A program made the translations under genes and the position numbers. Positions 27,458 through 36,866 of a stretch of DNA of 64,000 bases are shown one piece after another. The stretch lies in contig NZ_JABBPE010000005.1 of NCBI RefSeq assembly GCF_012927455.1, positions 294,749-358,748 of the forward strand, given 5' to 3'. Source of the stretch: Polaromonas sp. GTDB taxonomy: Bacteria; Pseudomonadota; Gammaproteobacteria; Burkholderiales; Burkholderiaceae_C. The notes beneath the pieces were generated by a model. The model ran no database searches. It worked only from the letters and a program-made list of their open reading frames with translations, and had not been told where the DNA came from. Position 1 is the first letter of the stretch; every line of letters starts with the position of its first letter.

Positions 27458-28869
27458 ATGGACGAACATCAATCACCCGGCGCCTGACACTGCTGTTCGT
27501 CTTCGCGTCGTCGGCCGTGCTACTGGCGCTTGGCTTCGTGATCGCCTCTTCAGTGGAAAAGCACTTCGAGCAGCAGGACATGGAAGTGCTGACGGGCAAG
27601 ATGGAACTGGCCGGCTATGCCCTCGAGAAATTGCAGTCGCAAAACGATTTGGAACGCATGAAGCAGCAGTTGCGTAATGCTCTGGTAGGGCACCCTGGGC
27701 TCGACGTGAGCATCTTCAGTCCAAACCAGACGGTAATCTTCGCCACGCCAGGCGCCAGCGCTCCCATCAATCTGGCGTCTGTCAACGCCAGGCGCAACCC
27801 GCACCGCCCGTTCACCTGGACGATTGGCGAAAGCAGCTACCGCGGCATCGCCGCTGAACTGTCGACCGGTATCAAGGAACAATCCAGGGTGTTCGTGGCG
27901 GTGTCCCTTGACATCGCGCACCATCAGGCGTTCTTGCGTTCTTTCCTGCGGACGCTGTGGCTGTTCGTGGCCGTGGCCGCGGCGCTGACCGGAATTCTCG
28001 GCTGGGCGGCGGCACGGCGTGGCCTGGCACCGCTGCGCGCCATGCGCGAACAGGCGCAAGTGGTTACGGCCCAACAACTGAGCCATCGCCTGCCGCTGGA
28101 ATCGACGCCGGTCGAACTGGCCGAACTTGCCCAGTCCCTGAACGACATGCTGGCGCGCCTTGAAAAGGCGTTTCATCGACTCTCCGATTTTTCTTCCGAC
28201 ATCGCGCACGAACTGCGGACCCCGGTCAGCAACCTGATGACTGAAACTCATGTGGCCCTGTCGCGTCAGCGCAGTGCGGACGATTACCGCAGCATCCTCG
28301 AGTCGAATGCCGAGGAGTTCGGGCGCATGGCGCGGATGATCTCGGACATGCTGCTGCTGGCTAAGGCCGAAAACGGCTTGGGGACGCAGGCCCGCGAAAT
28401 GGTCGATCTAGCCGCAGAGGTTCTTGTGCTGTTTGACTATTACGATGCAGTGGCCGAAGAAAAGGGACTGCGCCTCGTGCTTGAAGGCAACGGCGAGGTG
28501 AGCGCAGACCGGCTTATGTTGCGCCGCGCGCTGGGCAACCTGTTATCCAACGGGGTCCGGCATTCGACCGCGAATACCACGCTAAACGTGGCGATCAACA
28601 CCAACAAGGAAATGGTCTCGGTTTGCGTGAAAAACATCGGCGACACAATTCCCCAAGAATATTGGAAGCGGGTTTTTGACCGCTTTTTCCGGGTCGACAA
28701 CTCACGGCAACGTAGCAGTGAAGGCACTGGCCTGGGGCTGGCCATTGCCAAATCGATTGTCGGCGCCCATGGTGGAACCATCACGGCGGAGTCAATGATC
28801 GCAGTGACCACCTTCACTATCAGACTGCCGCGGGGCACGGACGCCTCTTTGACGCCAGGGTCGCTTTAA
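27454..28869 (+). CDS. copS: Copper sensor histidine kinase
   Basis: This is a membrane kinase of the heavy-metal sensor group (CusS/CopS/IrlS). A first helix near residues 12-32 and a second near 165-190 enclose a periplasmic sensing domain. HAMP and kinase core follow, with the phospho-accepting histidine in [16 protein letters not shown], then the N and G boxes ([27 protein letters not shown]). I take the GTG at 27454, which overlaps the copR stop as GTGA; a TTG two codons earlier is an alternative. It forms an operon with copR. Confidence 0.9.
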   Translation: MNGRTSITRRLTLLFVFASSAVLLALGFVIASSVEKHFEQQDMEVLTGKMELAGYALEKLQSQNDLERMKQQLRNALVGHPGLDVSIFSPNQTVIFATPGASAPINLASVNARRNPHRPFTWTIGESSYRGIAAELSTGIKEQSRVFVAVSLDIAHHQAFLRSFLRTLWLFVAVAAALTGILGWAAARRGLAPLRAMREQAQVVTAQQLSHRLPLESTPVELAELAQSLNDMLARLEKAFHRLSDFSSDIAHELRTPVSNLMTETHVALSRQRSADDYRSILESNAEEFGRMARMISDMLLLAKAENGLGTQAREMVDLAAEVLVLFDYYDAVAEEKGLRLVLEGNGEVSADRLMLRRALGNLLSNGVRHSTANTTLNVAINTNKEMVSVCVKNIGDTIPQEYWKRVFDRFFRVDNSRQRSSEGTGLGLAIAKSIVGAHGGTITAESMIAVTTFTIRLPRGTDASLTPGSL

Positions 28870-28981
28870 GTGCGCAAGGAAATGACGTAGCCGGGCAACG
28901 CGTTTCGTCGAAGCTCTTTTTTAGGCCAGGGCCCGTTTTCCAGGCTTTTTCAGTCGGTCTCCGGCCGCCTACAATACAGGG

Positions 28982-29359
28982 ATGGAACACGCTTTTCGCA
29001 CTTCTTTTGGTCATCTTTGCCGCCTCGGGCTGGCCACTGCACTCACTGCGCTGCCGCTGACCGCAGCCTTGGCACAAACCCAGGCGACTGCGCAAAACGC
29101 CGCGCCCACTTTGGCGGCAGAGGCCCCCGCCCGCGCCTCGCGTCCAGACCGGGCGATCGAACGCATCCGCACCGAAGACGCCGGCGCGCGCATTGATGAG
29201 CTGCGGGTAGGCGGCGAAACCCAGCAAATCACGATCCAGCCCAAGACCAGGGCGCCCGCTTACGAGGTCAAGCCGGCGGAAGGCGCGCGCGGCAAGGCGC
29301 CGGCGGCAGGCAGCAGCGACACAAACGGTTCGCGCGTCTGGAACTTCCTTAAGTTCTAG
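28982..29359 (+). CDS. Secreted DUF2782-like protein
   Basis: This is a 125-residue protein with a signal peptide of about 31 residues (ending LAQT) and an Ala/Pro-rich linker. The conserved core, RIRTEDAGARIDELRVGGETQQITIQPK, is written here in parts: RIRTEDAGARIDELRVGG, then ETQQITIQPK. It resembles the DUF2782 family, whose members sit between polA and thrB in pseudomonads as far as I recall. Here it still precedes thrB, but polA is about 3.4 kb away beyond the copper genes. Its function is unknown; the site of action is periplasmic. Confidence 0.7.
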   Translation: MEHAFRTSFGHLCRLGLATALTALPLTAALAQTQATAQNAAPTLAAEAPARASRPDRAIERIRTEDAGARIDELRVGGETQQITIQPKTRAPAYEVKPAEGARGKAPAAGSSDTNGSRVWNFLKF

Positions 29360-29404
29360 CTTTCTCCTTTTCTTCTCCTTTCCCTTTTTAGTTCAGTTTC
29401 AGGC

Positions 29405-30355
29405 ATGGCCGTCTATACCGAAGTCTCGTTTGACGAGGCTGCTGCGTTTTTAAGCGCCTTGAATTTGGGCCAGTTGCAAAGCCTCAAGGGCACTGCAAAT
29501 GGTATCGAAAACACCAACTATTTTGTAAATACCGACCAGGGCGAGTACGTGCTGACGCTGTTTGAGCGCCTGACGTTCGAGCAGTTGCCCTACTACCTGC
29601 ACCTGATGAAGCACCTGGCGGCGCACGGTGTGGCCGTGCCTGACCCGGCGCCCGACGCCAAGGGCAACATCGTGCACCGACTCAAAGGCAAGCCGGCGGC
29701 CGTGGTCAACAAGCTGCGTGGCCACAGCGAACTGGCGCCGACGGCCGCGCATTGCGCCGCTGTCGGCGAGGCGCTGGCCCGCCTGCACCTGGCCGGGCTG
29801 GACTACCCGCGCAAGCAACCCAATCTGCGCGGTCTGGCCTGGTGGAACGAAACCGTGCCCGTGGTGCTGCCACGACTCGAGCCGGCGCAGCGCACGCTGA
29901 TCCTGGGCGAGCTGGCGTACCAGAACCATGTCGCCGCCGCTTCGGGCTACCGCAGCTTGCCGCGCGGTCCTGTGCATGCCGACCTGTTTCGCGACAACGT
30001 GATGTTTGAGGACGGCCAACTCACCGGGTTTTTTGACTTTTACTTTGCCGGCTGCGACGCTTTTTTGTTTGACATCGGCGTCTGCCTCAACGACTGGTGC
30101 ATTGACCTGGCCAGCGGCGCGCAAGATACGCCGCGCGCCAATGCCTTTATGGCCGCCTACCAGTGCGTGCGGCCCTTGACGGCGCAGGAGCGAAGCCTGT
30201 TACCGGCGCTGCAGCGTGCCGCGGCGCTGCGCTTCTGGATCTCCCGGCTCTGGGACTTTCACTTGCCGCGCGAGGCCGCCGTGCTCAAGGCACACGATCC
30301 TGGCCATTTCGAGCGCGTCTTGCGCGCACAGCTGCTGCAGCCCTACCAGCTGTGA
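29405..30355 (+). CDS. thrB: Homoserine kinase (choline-kinase fold)
   Basis: This enzyme phosphorylates homoserine on the way to threonine. The 316-residue protein belongs to the aminoglycoside/choline-kinase type of ThrB used by beta- and gammaproteobacteria. It shows KGTANGIENTNYFV near residue 29, the catalytic-loop RGPVHADLFRDNVMF near 190, and the metal-binding FFDFYFAG. The DUF2782-like gene precedes it by 45 bases. No other threonine-pathway gene is in the window. Confidence 0.93.
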   Translation: MAVYTEVSFDEAAAFLSALNLGQLQSLKGTANGIENTNYFVNTDQGEYVLTLFERLTFEQLPYYLHLMKHLAAHGVAVPDPAPDAKGNIVHRLKGKPAAVVNKLRGHSELAPTAAHCAAVGEALARLHLAGLDYPRKQPNLRGLAWWNETVPVVLPRLEPAQRTLILGELAYQNHVAAASGYRSLPRGPVHADLFRDNVMFEDGQLTGFFDFYFAGCDAFLFDIGVCLNDWCIDLASGAQDTPRANAFMAAYQCVRPLTAQERSLLPALQRAAALRFWISRLWDFHLPREAAVLKAHDPGHFERVLRAQLLQPYQL

Positions 30356-30519
30356 GGTACTTGAGGCCAGGCGTTCATGGCATCCAAAAGGGCTTGGCAG
30401 GTGGCGCGCCGGCTTTAAGGCAAACTGTACGGTGCTCCATGGCAGGCGCGGCCGGCCCCGATTTTCCTGTCGCACCCTGAACGCAGACGCTTCTGTCCTC
30501 CCAATTTCTCCATGAATCC

Positions 30520-31335
30520 ATGAAACTAAACATCGTTCCCGCGCGCACCGGACTGACCTGGGTCAAGCTCGGCATCAAGACCTTCGTCAAGCAGCCATTG
30601 GCCATGTCGGGGCTGTTTTTCATGTTCATGGCCATGCTCTCGCTGGCCACGCTGGTGCCTTTTGTCGGGGCGGCGCTGGCGCTGGCTTTGCTGCCGGCCG
30701 CCACGCTGGGCCTGATGGCCGCCACCCAGGAGGCAACCAAAGGCAAGTTTCCCATGCCCTCTATCCTGATCAGCGCCTTTCGCGCCGGCCAGCAGCGCAA
30801 GCGCGCCATGATGGTGCTGGGCGCGCTGTATGCTGCGGGCTTTTTGGCGCTGATGGCGGTGTCGGCGCTGTTTGACGGCGGCCAGTTTGCCAAGCTCTAC
30901 CTGGTGGGCGGCAAGATTTCCGAAGAGCTGGTGATGCAAAGCGGATTTCAGACGGCGATGTGGGTGGCGATGGCACTGTACCTGCCGCTGTCGCTGCTGT
31001 TTTGGCACGCCCCTGCGCTGGTGCACTGGCATGGCGTGTCGCCGGTCAAGAGCCTGTTTTTCAGCTTCATGGCCTGCTATAAGAACTTTGGCGCGTTCAT
31101 CGTGTTCGGCCTGGCCTGGACCGGCGTCTTCGTACTTGCAGCCATTATTGTTTCGCTGATTGCCACCGCGCTGGGCAACCCGACGGTGGCGACCGTGGTG
31201 ATGTTTCCGGTCGCACTGGTGATCGTGGCGATGTTCTTTACTTCTATTTATTTCACGTTTCGTGATAGCTTTGAGGCCACCGATTCCGAGCCGTCACCGA
31301 CCGACCCGATTGCAACAACTGAAGACGATTCGTGA
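30520..31335 (+). CDS. BPSS1780-family membrane protein
   Basis: This is a 271-residue integral membrane protein with about five or six hydrophobic helices and a short acidic tail (EPSPTDPIATTEDDS). The N-terminus, VPARTGLTWVKLGIKTF, and the LVPFVGAALALALLPAATLG helix match a family named after a Burkholderia protein and common in betaproteobacteria. The function is unknown. It stands alone, convergent with the small membrane protein that follows on the other strand. Confidence 0.8.
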   Translation: MKLNIVPARTGLTWVKLGIKTFVKQPLAMSGLFFMFMAMLSLATLVPFVGAALALALLPAATLGLMAATQEATKGKFPMPSILISAFRAGQQRKRAMMVLGALYAAGFLALMAVSALFDGGQFAKLYLVGGKISEELVMQSGFQTAMWVAMALYLPLSLLFWHAPALVHWHGVSPVKSLFFSFMACYKNFGAFIVFGLAWTGVFVLAAIIVSLIATALGNPTVATVVMFPVALVIVAMFFTSIYFTFRDSFEATDSEPSPTDPIATTEDDS

Positions 31336-31379
31336 CCCCAGCCAGCACCATGCGGCCGGGCCGGCAAGCGGCTCATTGA

Positions 31380-31742
31380 TCAGGTCGCGTAACGCACTTC
31401 CAGGATTTCGTACTCCAGCGCTTCGTGATAAGTCTTGTCATCGTGCAGTGCCAGGTGCAGCAGGATTTTCGCGGCGTGGGCCTTGATGACGCGGTGCAAC
31501 AGCGCACCAATCAGCACCAGGGGCAAGCCGATCCATGGGTAACCGTACAGGCTCAGGGCGACGCCTATACCCAAAATGGGCAGTGATACGCCCACTACAA
31601 ACAGGCGCTGCTTGACATACTTTTGCGCACGCTCCGGATTCACGATCAGGCGAAAACGTCCGGCGGGAAGGCCGGCGCGAAACTCCTGGTACGGCACATA
31701 AACCGGGGCGGGCGTTTCGGCGGAAGTCTTGGGCTCGTTCAT
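31380..31742 (-). CDS. Small membrane protein of unknown function
   Basis: This is a 120-residue protein with a soluble Pro-rich start, two adjacent hydrophobic helices at about residues 45-85 (LFVVGVSLPILGIGVALSL and a following WIGLPLVLIGALL), and a cytoplasmic tail ending YEILEVRYAT. I do not recognise a named family. It follows the uvrD-like gene on the minus strand after a 73-base gap and could be co-transcribed with it. Confidence 0.65.
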   Translation of the reverse strand: MNEPKTSAETPAPVYVPYQEFRAGLPAGRFRLIVNPERAQKYVKQRLFVVGVSLPILGIGVALSLYGYPWIGLPLVLIGALLHRVIKAHAAKILLHLALHDDKTYHEALEYEILEVRYAT

Positions 31743-31815
31743 CTTTATCTCGCTGGCAAATAATCCATGGGGTGGCGTAGAGGGGCCAGGGTAACTTGGG
31801 CGCCTAAATCACCGT

Positions 31816-34299
31816 CTAAACCACCGTCAGCTTGGCCACGCTCAAAGCCAGCCATTTCACGCCATGCCGCGTAAAGTTGATCTGCGCTCTGGCATCGTCG
31901 CCACTGCCTTCTAGCAGTTGCACCTTGCCCTCGCCAAACTTGGCATGAAACACGTTCATGCCGCTTTTCAGGCCATGCGCGGGTGCGCTGCGCTGCGGCG
32001 GTACGGTCGGACTGGCAAATCGCTCCGCACCGCCTGTTTTGGAAGAAAAAACGCCCTTAGCCCAATCACCACGGGCGCCACTAGCTCCTGAATTAATAGC
32101 ATTGTTCCAGCCGCCGACGCCCGCGCCAGCACCCATTCCCAGACCCGAGGCAAAGCCCTGGTGCTTCGGCGTGATCCATTTGAGGGCCGCCTCGGGCAGC
32201 TCGTCAAAGAACCGGCTTTTCAGGTTGTAACGCGTCTGGCCATGCAGCATGCGGGTTTGCGAATGGCTCAGGTACAGGCGCTTGCGCGCGCGCGTGATGG
32301 CCACATACATCAGGCGACGCTCCTCCTCCAGGCCGTCCTGGTCGCTCATGGAGTTTTCGTGCGGAAACAGTCCCTCTTCCAGCCCGCTGATGAAGACGCA
32401 GTCGAACTCCAGCCCCTTTGACGAGTGCACTGTCATGAGTTGCACGGCGTCCTGGCCGGCCTGCGCCTGGTTGTCACCGGACTCCAGCGCCGCATGCGTC
32501 AAAAACGCCACCAGCGGCGACAGCGTTTCACCGGTTTCCGTGTCGGGCACCAGCAACCCGGGCAAGGCTTCAGCCAGTAGCGGCGCCGACGAATCCAGCC
32601 CCTGGCTGGCCGGTGACTGGCTGAGGTTCAGGCGCGTCACCGAGCCCTCCCCTTGCTCATCGACCGGCAGCGCCACGGCGTCGCGGCCAAAGCCTTCCTG
32701 GCTGACGAAGGACTCGGCGGCGTTGATCAGTTCGGCCAGATTCTCCAGCCGGTCCTGGCCTTCTTTTTCAGTTTTGTAGTGCTCTTCAAGCCCGCTGTGC
32801 TGCAACACCTGCTCGATGATTTCGCGCAGCGTGCAGCCAGCGGTCTGCTCGCGCAGCACGTCCAGCCTGGCGACAAAGGCGCCCAGATTGGCGCCGGCCT
32901 TGCCCGCCACAGCACTGACGCCGTCATGCAGCGAACAGCCCGCAGCGCGCGCTATGTCCTGCAACTGCTCGATGCTGCGCGCACCGATGCCGCGCGGCGG
33001 AAAGTTGACGACGCGCATGAAGCTGGTGTCGTCGTGCGGGTTGTCCAGCAGGCGCAGGTAGGCCAGCGCGTGCTTGATCTCGGCGCGCTCGAAAAAGCGC
33101 AGCCCGCCGTACACCCGATACGGCATGCCGGCGTTGAACAGCGCGGTTTCCATCACCCGGCTTTGCGCGTTGCTGCGGTACAGCAGCGCAATTTCCTTGC
33201 GCTCGCTACCATCGCGCACCAGTTGTTTGACCTCGTCAACAAACCATTGCGCCTCGGCAAAGTCACTGGTCGATTCGAACACCCGCACAGGCTCGCCGGG
33301 GCCGGCCTCGGTGCGCAGGTTTTTGCCCAGACGCTTGCTGTTGTGGCTGATCAGCTCGTTGGCCGAATCGAGAATGTTGCCGAAGCTGCGGTAGTTGCGT
33401 TCCAGCTTGATCTGCTGCGTGACCTGAAATTCACGCACGAAGTCGGCCATGTTGCCGACGCGCGCGCCGCGAAAGGCGTAAATGCTCTGGTCGTCGTCGC
33501 CCACCGCAATCACCGAGCCGCCGGGCATGGCATTCAGCCCCTGCGCCGCATCGGCGCCCTGCCCGGCCAGCATCTTGATCCAGGCGTATTGCAGCTTGTT
33601 GGTGTCTTGAAACTCGTCGATCAGGATGTGACGAAAACGCCGCTGGTAGTGCTCCCTGACGGAAGGATTGTCACGCAGCAGCTCGTAGCTGCGCAGCATC
33701 AGCTCGCCAAAATCCACCACGCCTTCACGCTGGCACTGCTCTTCGTACAGCGCATAAATCTCAACCTTCTTGCGGCCTTCTTCATCACGCACCTCGATGT
33801 CCTTGGCGCGCTGGCCGTCTTCCTTGCAACCGGCAATAAAGCGCGCGAGCTGCTTGGGCGGAAAGCGCTCGTCATCGACATTGAACTGCTTGCAGAGCCG
33901 TTTGATAGCTGACAGCTGGTCTTGCGTGTCCAGTATCTGAAAGGTCGAAGGCAAATTCGCCATCTTGTAGTGCGCGCGCAAAAAGCGGTTGCACAGGCCG
34001 TGAAAGGTGCCAATCCACATGCCGCGCACGTTGACCGGCAGCATCGCCGACAGACGCAGCAGCATTTCCTTGGCCGCCTTATTGGTGAAGGTGACGGCCA
34101 GAATGCCACCGGGCGAGACCTGGCCGGTTTGCAGCAGCCAGGCGATGCGGGTGGTCAGCACACGGGTCTTGCCGGAGCCGGCGCCCGCAAGAATCAGCGC
34201 GTGGGTGGCGGGCAGGGTCACTGCGGCCAGCTGCTCTGGATTAAGATTTTGCAAGAGCGGGGAGCTTGGCGCGCCGCGAGCGATGGTTTCTGGGATCAT
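31816..34299 (-). CDS. uvrD: UvrD/Rep-type superfamily 1 DNA helicase
   Basis: This is an ATP-dependent 3'-5' DNA helicase for repair or replication restart, 827 residues. The helicase motifs come in order: I ILAGAGSGKT (about 37-46), Ia VTFTNKAAKEM, II DEFQDTN, III GDDDQSIYAFRGA, IV region LERNYRS, V LMTVHSSKGLEFDCVF, VI VAITRARKRLYL. The C-terminus carries a Gly-rich linker and a small VFHAKFGEGKV domain typical of UvrD and PcrA. I use uvrD rather than rep for that reason, but the two are close. The stretch at 32083-32106 resembles part of the dispersed repeat and falls in the variable linker. Confidence 0.93.
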   Translation of the reverse strand: MIPETIARGAPSSPLLQNLNPEQLAAVTLPATHALILAGAGSGKTRVLTTRIAWLLQTGQVSPGGILAVTFTNKAAKEMLLRLSAMLPVNVRGMWIGTFHGLCNRFLRAHYKMANLPSTFQILDTQDQLSAIKRLCKQFNVDDERFPPKQLARFIAGCKEDGQRAKDIEVRDEEGRKKVEIYALYEEQCQREGVVDFGELMLRSYELLRDNPSVREHYQRRFRHILIDEFQDTNKLQYAWIKMLAGQGADAAQGLNAMPGGSVIAVGDDDQSIYAFRGARVGNMADFVREFQVTQQIKLERNYRSFGNILDSANELISHNSKRLGKNLRTEAGPGEPVRVFESTSDFAEAQWFVDEVKQLVRDGSERKEIALLYRSNAQSRVMETALFNAGMPYRVYGGLRFFERAEIKHALAYLRLLDNPHDDTSFMRVVNFPPRGIGARSIEQLQDIARAAGCSLHDGVSAVAGKAGANLGAFVARLDVLREQTAGCTLREIIEQVLQHSGLEEHYKTEKEGQDRLENLAELINAAESFVSQEGFGRDAVALPVDEQGEGSVTRLNLSQSPASQGLDSSAPLLAEALPGLLVPDTETGETLSPLVAFLTHAALESGDNQAQAGQDAVQLMTVHSSKGLEFDCVFISGLEEGLFPHENSMSDQDGLEEERRLMYVAITRARKRLYLSHSQTRMLHGQTRYNLKSRFFDELPEAALKWITPKHQGFASGLGMGAGAGVGGWNNAINSGASGARGDWAKGVFSSKTGGAERFASPTVPPQRSAPAHGLKSGMNVFHAKFGEGKVQLLEGSGDDARAQINFTRHGVKWLALSVAKLTVV

Positions 34300-34365
34300 T
34301 CCCCATTGTAGAAAGCCCCAATTAACCTCTAAATAACTTTTAGATGACCCTTGGATGCCACCTGA

Positions 34366-35103
34366 ATGAACCCTACTGCTTCTCCCCTTTTGACCTGCCT
34401 GCTGATCACGCTGGCGTCGTTCCTACCGCTGCAAGGAGCCAACGCCCAGTCGTATTGCGCCAGCGACGGCCAGCCCCGGCCGGTGCAACTGCTGGAGCGC
34501 TTCATCAACGCCGACTGCGACAACTGCTGGACCGACCCGGCCACGCCCAGGCCGGACGCGGGGGCCATCGCGCTGGACTGGATTGTTGCGGGCGCCAAGG
34601 GCGACGACGCGCCGCTGGCGGCCGCTGCCAGCGGTGATGCGCTGGCCCGGCTGCAAGCGCTGCGCCAGCGGCCGCCGGCGCGGACCAGCGCCAGCAGACA
34701 CCGCATCAAGGGGCTGCCGGGCAGCAGCCTGCGCGTGGCCCACGGCCTGGCGTTGGGTGACTACCTGGGCGCCTCCATAGAGCTCAAACCCATCCCCCCA
34801 GCGGCCAAGGCGCAGACGTGGACCGCCTGGCTGGCCTTGGTCGAAGCCCTGCCGGCTGGCACCGAAGGCTCGCCGGTGCCACGAAATTTGGTCAGAAACC
34901 TGCTGCAGACCAATTGGGACGGGCGCAAACCGCTATTAAAAACAGAGCAGAATCGATTCTTTGAGCAACGCTCCATGCGGTTTGCCCCAGGCGTTGACGC
35001 AAGCCGGCTGCGTGTGATGGGCTGGGTTGAGAACCAAACCGGGCAAGTCGTGGTCGCAGCCGCGTCGCAATGCGTGCCCCAGAACAAGAACGAAAGGCCC
35101 TGA
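34366..35103 (+). CDS. Secreted protein of unknown function
   Basis: This is a 245-residue protein with a signal peptide of about 27 residues ending GANAQS. The mature start, VQLLERFINADCDNCW, carries a CxxC pair in a thioredoxin-like position, reminiscent of DUF1223-type periplasmic proteins, but the remainder is not clearly related. A single further cysteine lies near the C-terminus. It is followed after six bases by a DUF2784 membrane protein, so the two probably form an operon. A periplasmic redox or metal role is possible but unproven. Confidence 0.6.
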   Translation: MNPTASPLLTCLLITLASFLPLQGANAQSYCASDGQPRPVQLLERFINADCDNCWTDPATPRPDAGAIALDWIVAGAKGDDAPLAAAASGDALARLQALRQRPPARTSASRHRIKGLPGSSLRVAHGLALGDYLGASIELKPIPPAAKAQTWTAWLALVEALPAGTEGSPVPRNLVRNLLQTNWDGRKPLLKTEQNRFFEQRSMRFAPGVDASRLRVMGWVENQTGQVVVAAASQCVPQNKNERP

Positions 35104-35109
35104 GCCGCC

Positions 35110-35478
35110 ATGGGCTACCGAATCCTCGCCGATGCCCTGGTGCTGGTGCATGCGGGTTTTATTCTCTTCGCCGTCTTCGGCGGGCTGCTGGCCTTGCACC
35201 ACAGCGCCTGGATGTGGCTGCACCTCCCTGCAGTGGCCTGGGCGGCCCTGGTGGTCATCATGGGCTGGACCTGCCCGCTCACGCCGTGGGAGAAAAGCCT
35301 ACGTGCCGCAGCCGGACAGGACGGCTATGCAGGCGATTTCATCGAACACTACCTGCTCTCGGTCATCTATCCGGAAGGCCTGACGCGGACGCTTCAAATC
35401 TGGTTGGGCGTCGGGGTGCTGGTGCTTAACCTGGTCGTGTATGCCTTCGTGCTCAAGCGGGCGGCCACTGGGGGCTGA
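35110..35478 (+). CDS. DUF2784 membrane protein
   Basis: This is a 122-residue inner-membrane protein with about four helices. It matches the DUF2784 family through ILADALVLVHAGFILF at the N-terminus, the central MGWTCPLTPWEKSLR and the late FIEHYLLSVIYPEGL. The family's function is unknown. It sits six bases after the secreted protein gene and ends the transcription unit; a clear terminator lies at 35550-35582. Confidence 0.85.
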   Translation: MGYRILADALVLVHAGFILFAVFGGLLALHHSAWMWLHLPAVAWAALVVIMGWTCPLTPWEKSLRAAAGQDGYAGDFIEHYLLSVIYPEGLTRTLQIWLGVGVLVLNLVVYAFVLKRAATGG

Positions 35479-35549
35479 TTCACTTTTTTATAGGATGGCT
35501 ATAGCCTTGCTTTAATACCGGGAGCCTGGCAAAGCGTCTAAAATCAGGC

Positions 35550-35582
35550 ACCGGGCCCAAGCAATTGCGCCCGGTTTTTTTG
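35550..35582 (+). terminator. Rho-independent terminator
   Basis: ACCGGGC pairs with GCCCGGT around a 12-base loop and is followed by a run of seven T. It ends the unit containing the DUF2784 gene and precedes guaC. Confidence 0.75.
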
Positions 35583-35665
35583 TTTCCGGCGCCAAGCGGT
35601 TTCAACAAAACCGGTCCATTCCAAGCGCCCTCTGTTCATCAACAGTTTCAAAGCTTGGGAAACAT

Positions 35666-36643
35666 ATGGAAATTTTTGACTACGACAAGATCTTGCTGCT
35701 GCCGCGCAAATGCCTGGTGCAAAGCCGCTCGGAGTGCGACGCCGGCGTGACGCTGGGCGGGCGCAGCTTTCGCCTGCCGGTGGTGACGGCCAACATGAAA
35801 ACGGTGGTCAACGAGGAAATCTGCACCTGGATGGCGGCAAACGGCTACTTCTACGTGATGCACCGCTTTGACCTGGACAGCGTTGCTTTCGTCAAGGCCA
35901 TGAACGCCAAAGGCCTGTACGCATCGATTTCGCTGGGCGTGAAAAAGCCCGACTACGACACGGTGGACCAGCTGGTTGCGCTGGGTCTGGCGCCGGAGTA
36001 CATCACCATCGATGTGGCGCACGGCCATGCCGACACGGTGCAAAAGATGGTCGGCTACCTGAAGCAGCACCTGCCCGCCTCCTTCGTGATTGCCGGCAAT
36101 GTGGGCACACCCGAAGCGGTGATTGACCTTGAAAACTGGGGCGCGGACGCGACCAAGGTGGGCATTGGCCCGGGCAAGGTCTGCATCACGCGCATGAAAA
36201 CCGGCTTTGGCACCGGCGGTTGGCAGCTCTCGGCGCTCAAATGGTGCGCGCGCGTGGCAACCAAGCCCATCATTGCCGACGGCGGCATTCGCGAGCACGG
36301 CGACATTGCCAAGTCCATCCGCTTTGGCGCCACCATGGTGATGGTGGGGGCCATGCTGGCTGGCCTGGAAGAAAGTCCCGGCAAGACCGTGACGATTGAG
36401 GGCAAGCGCTTCAAGGAGTACTACGGCAGCGCCTCGGACTTCAACAAGGGCGAGTACAAACACGTCGAAGGCAAACGCATTCTGGAACCCGTCAAAGGCA
36501 GTCTGAAAGATACGCTGCGCGAGATGGAAGAAGACCTGCAAAGCGCCATCAGCTATTCGGGCGGCAAAAAGCTGCTGGACATTCGCAAGGTGAACTATGT
36601 CATTTTGGGTGGCGACAACGCTGGCGCAGATCTGTTGACGTGA
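35666..36643 (+). CDS. guaC: GMP reductase (325-residue, Bacillus-like type)
   Basis: GuaC reductively deaminates GMP to IMP in purine salvage. The protein has the catalytic cysteine block [20 protein letters not shown], the [20 protein letters not shown] phosphate site and [17 protein letters not shown]. The length and N-terminus ([20 protein letters not shown]) resemble the Firmicutes GuaC2 type much more than the 347-residue Escherichia coli enzyme. The start ATG gives that N-terminus exactly. It stands alone between a terminator and a repeat-bearing gap. Confidence 0.93.
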   Translation: MEIFDYDKILLLPRKCLVQSRSECDAGVTLGGRSFRLPVVTANMKTVVNEEICTWMAANGYFYVMHRFDLDSVAFVKAMNAKGLYASISLGVKKPDYDTVDQLVALGLAPEYITIDVAHGHADTVQKMVGYLKQHLPASFVIAGNVGTPEAVIDLENWGADATKVGIGPGKVCITRMKTGFGTGGWQLSALKWCARVATKPIIADGGIREHGDIAKSIRFGATMVMVGAMLAGLEESPGKTVTIEGKRFKEYYGSASDFNKGEYKHVEGKRILEPVKGSLKDTLREMEEDLQSAISYSGGKKLLDIRKVNYVILGGDNAGADLLT

Positions 36644-36759
36644 GGCCTTGCGCCCTGAAAGCGACGCTGCGCTGCAGGTCTGTCGGACCGGTCTGGCTGG
36701 CCGCTGGCGCAAGCCGGCGGCGCGCTTCCAGCCCTGCGGCGTAAAATACCCATCAAATA

Positions 36760-36812
36760 AGCCTCTAGCCCAATAAACACGGGCGCAGGCAGCTATTAAA
36801 ATAATAGCAACC
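36760..36812. repeat. Dispersed ~50-bp repeat, copy after guaC
   Basis: This is a full-looking copy: GCCTCTAGCCCAATAAACAC, then GGGCGCAGGCAGCTATTAAA, then ATAATAGCAA. It is in the opposite orientation to the 11209 and 48075 copies. It lies in the 223-base gap between guaC and the tautomerase gene. Confidence 0.8.
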
Positions 36813-36866
36813 GCTATTGCTCCTCCGAAGTAACCCCAGCCTCACCCCCCATGAAAGCGAGGTTTC

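Noticed and set aside
32653..33912. 419-codon plus-strand frame
   Set aside because: It lies antisense to the UvrD-type helicase, whose motifs occupy the same region. Composition is that of a shadow frame.
35479..35665. Small RNA between the DUF2784 gene and guaC
   Set aside because: A good terminator is present, but no convincing promoter or conserved structure other than the terminator hairpin could be seen.
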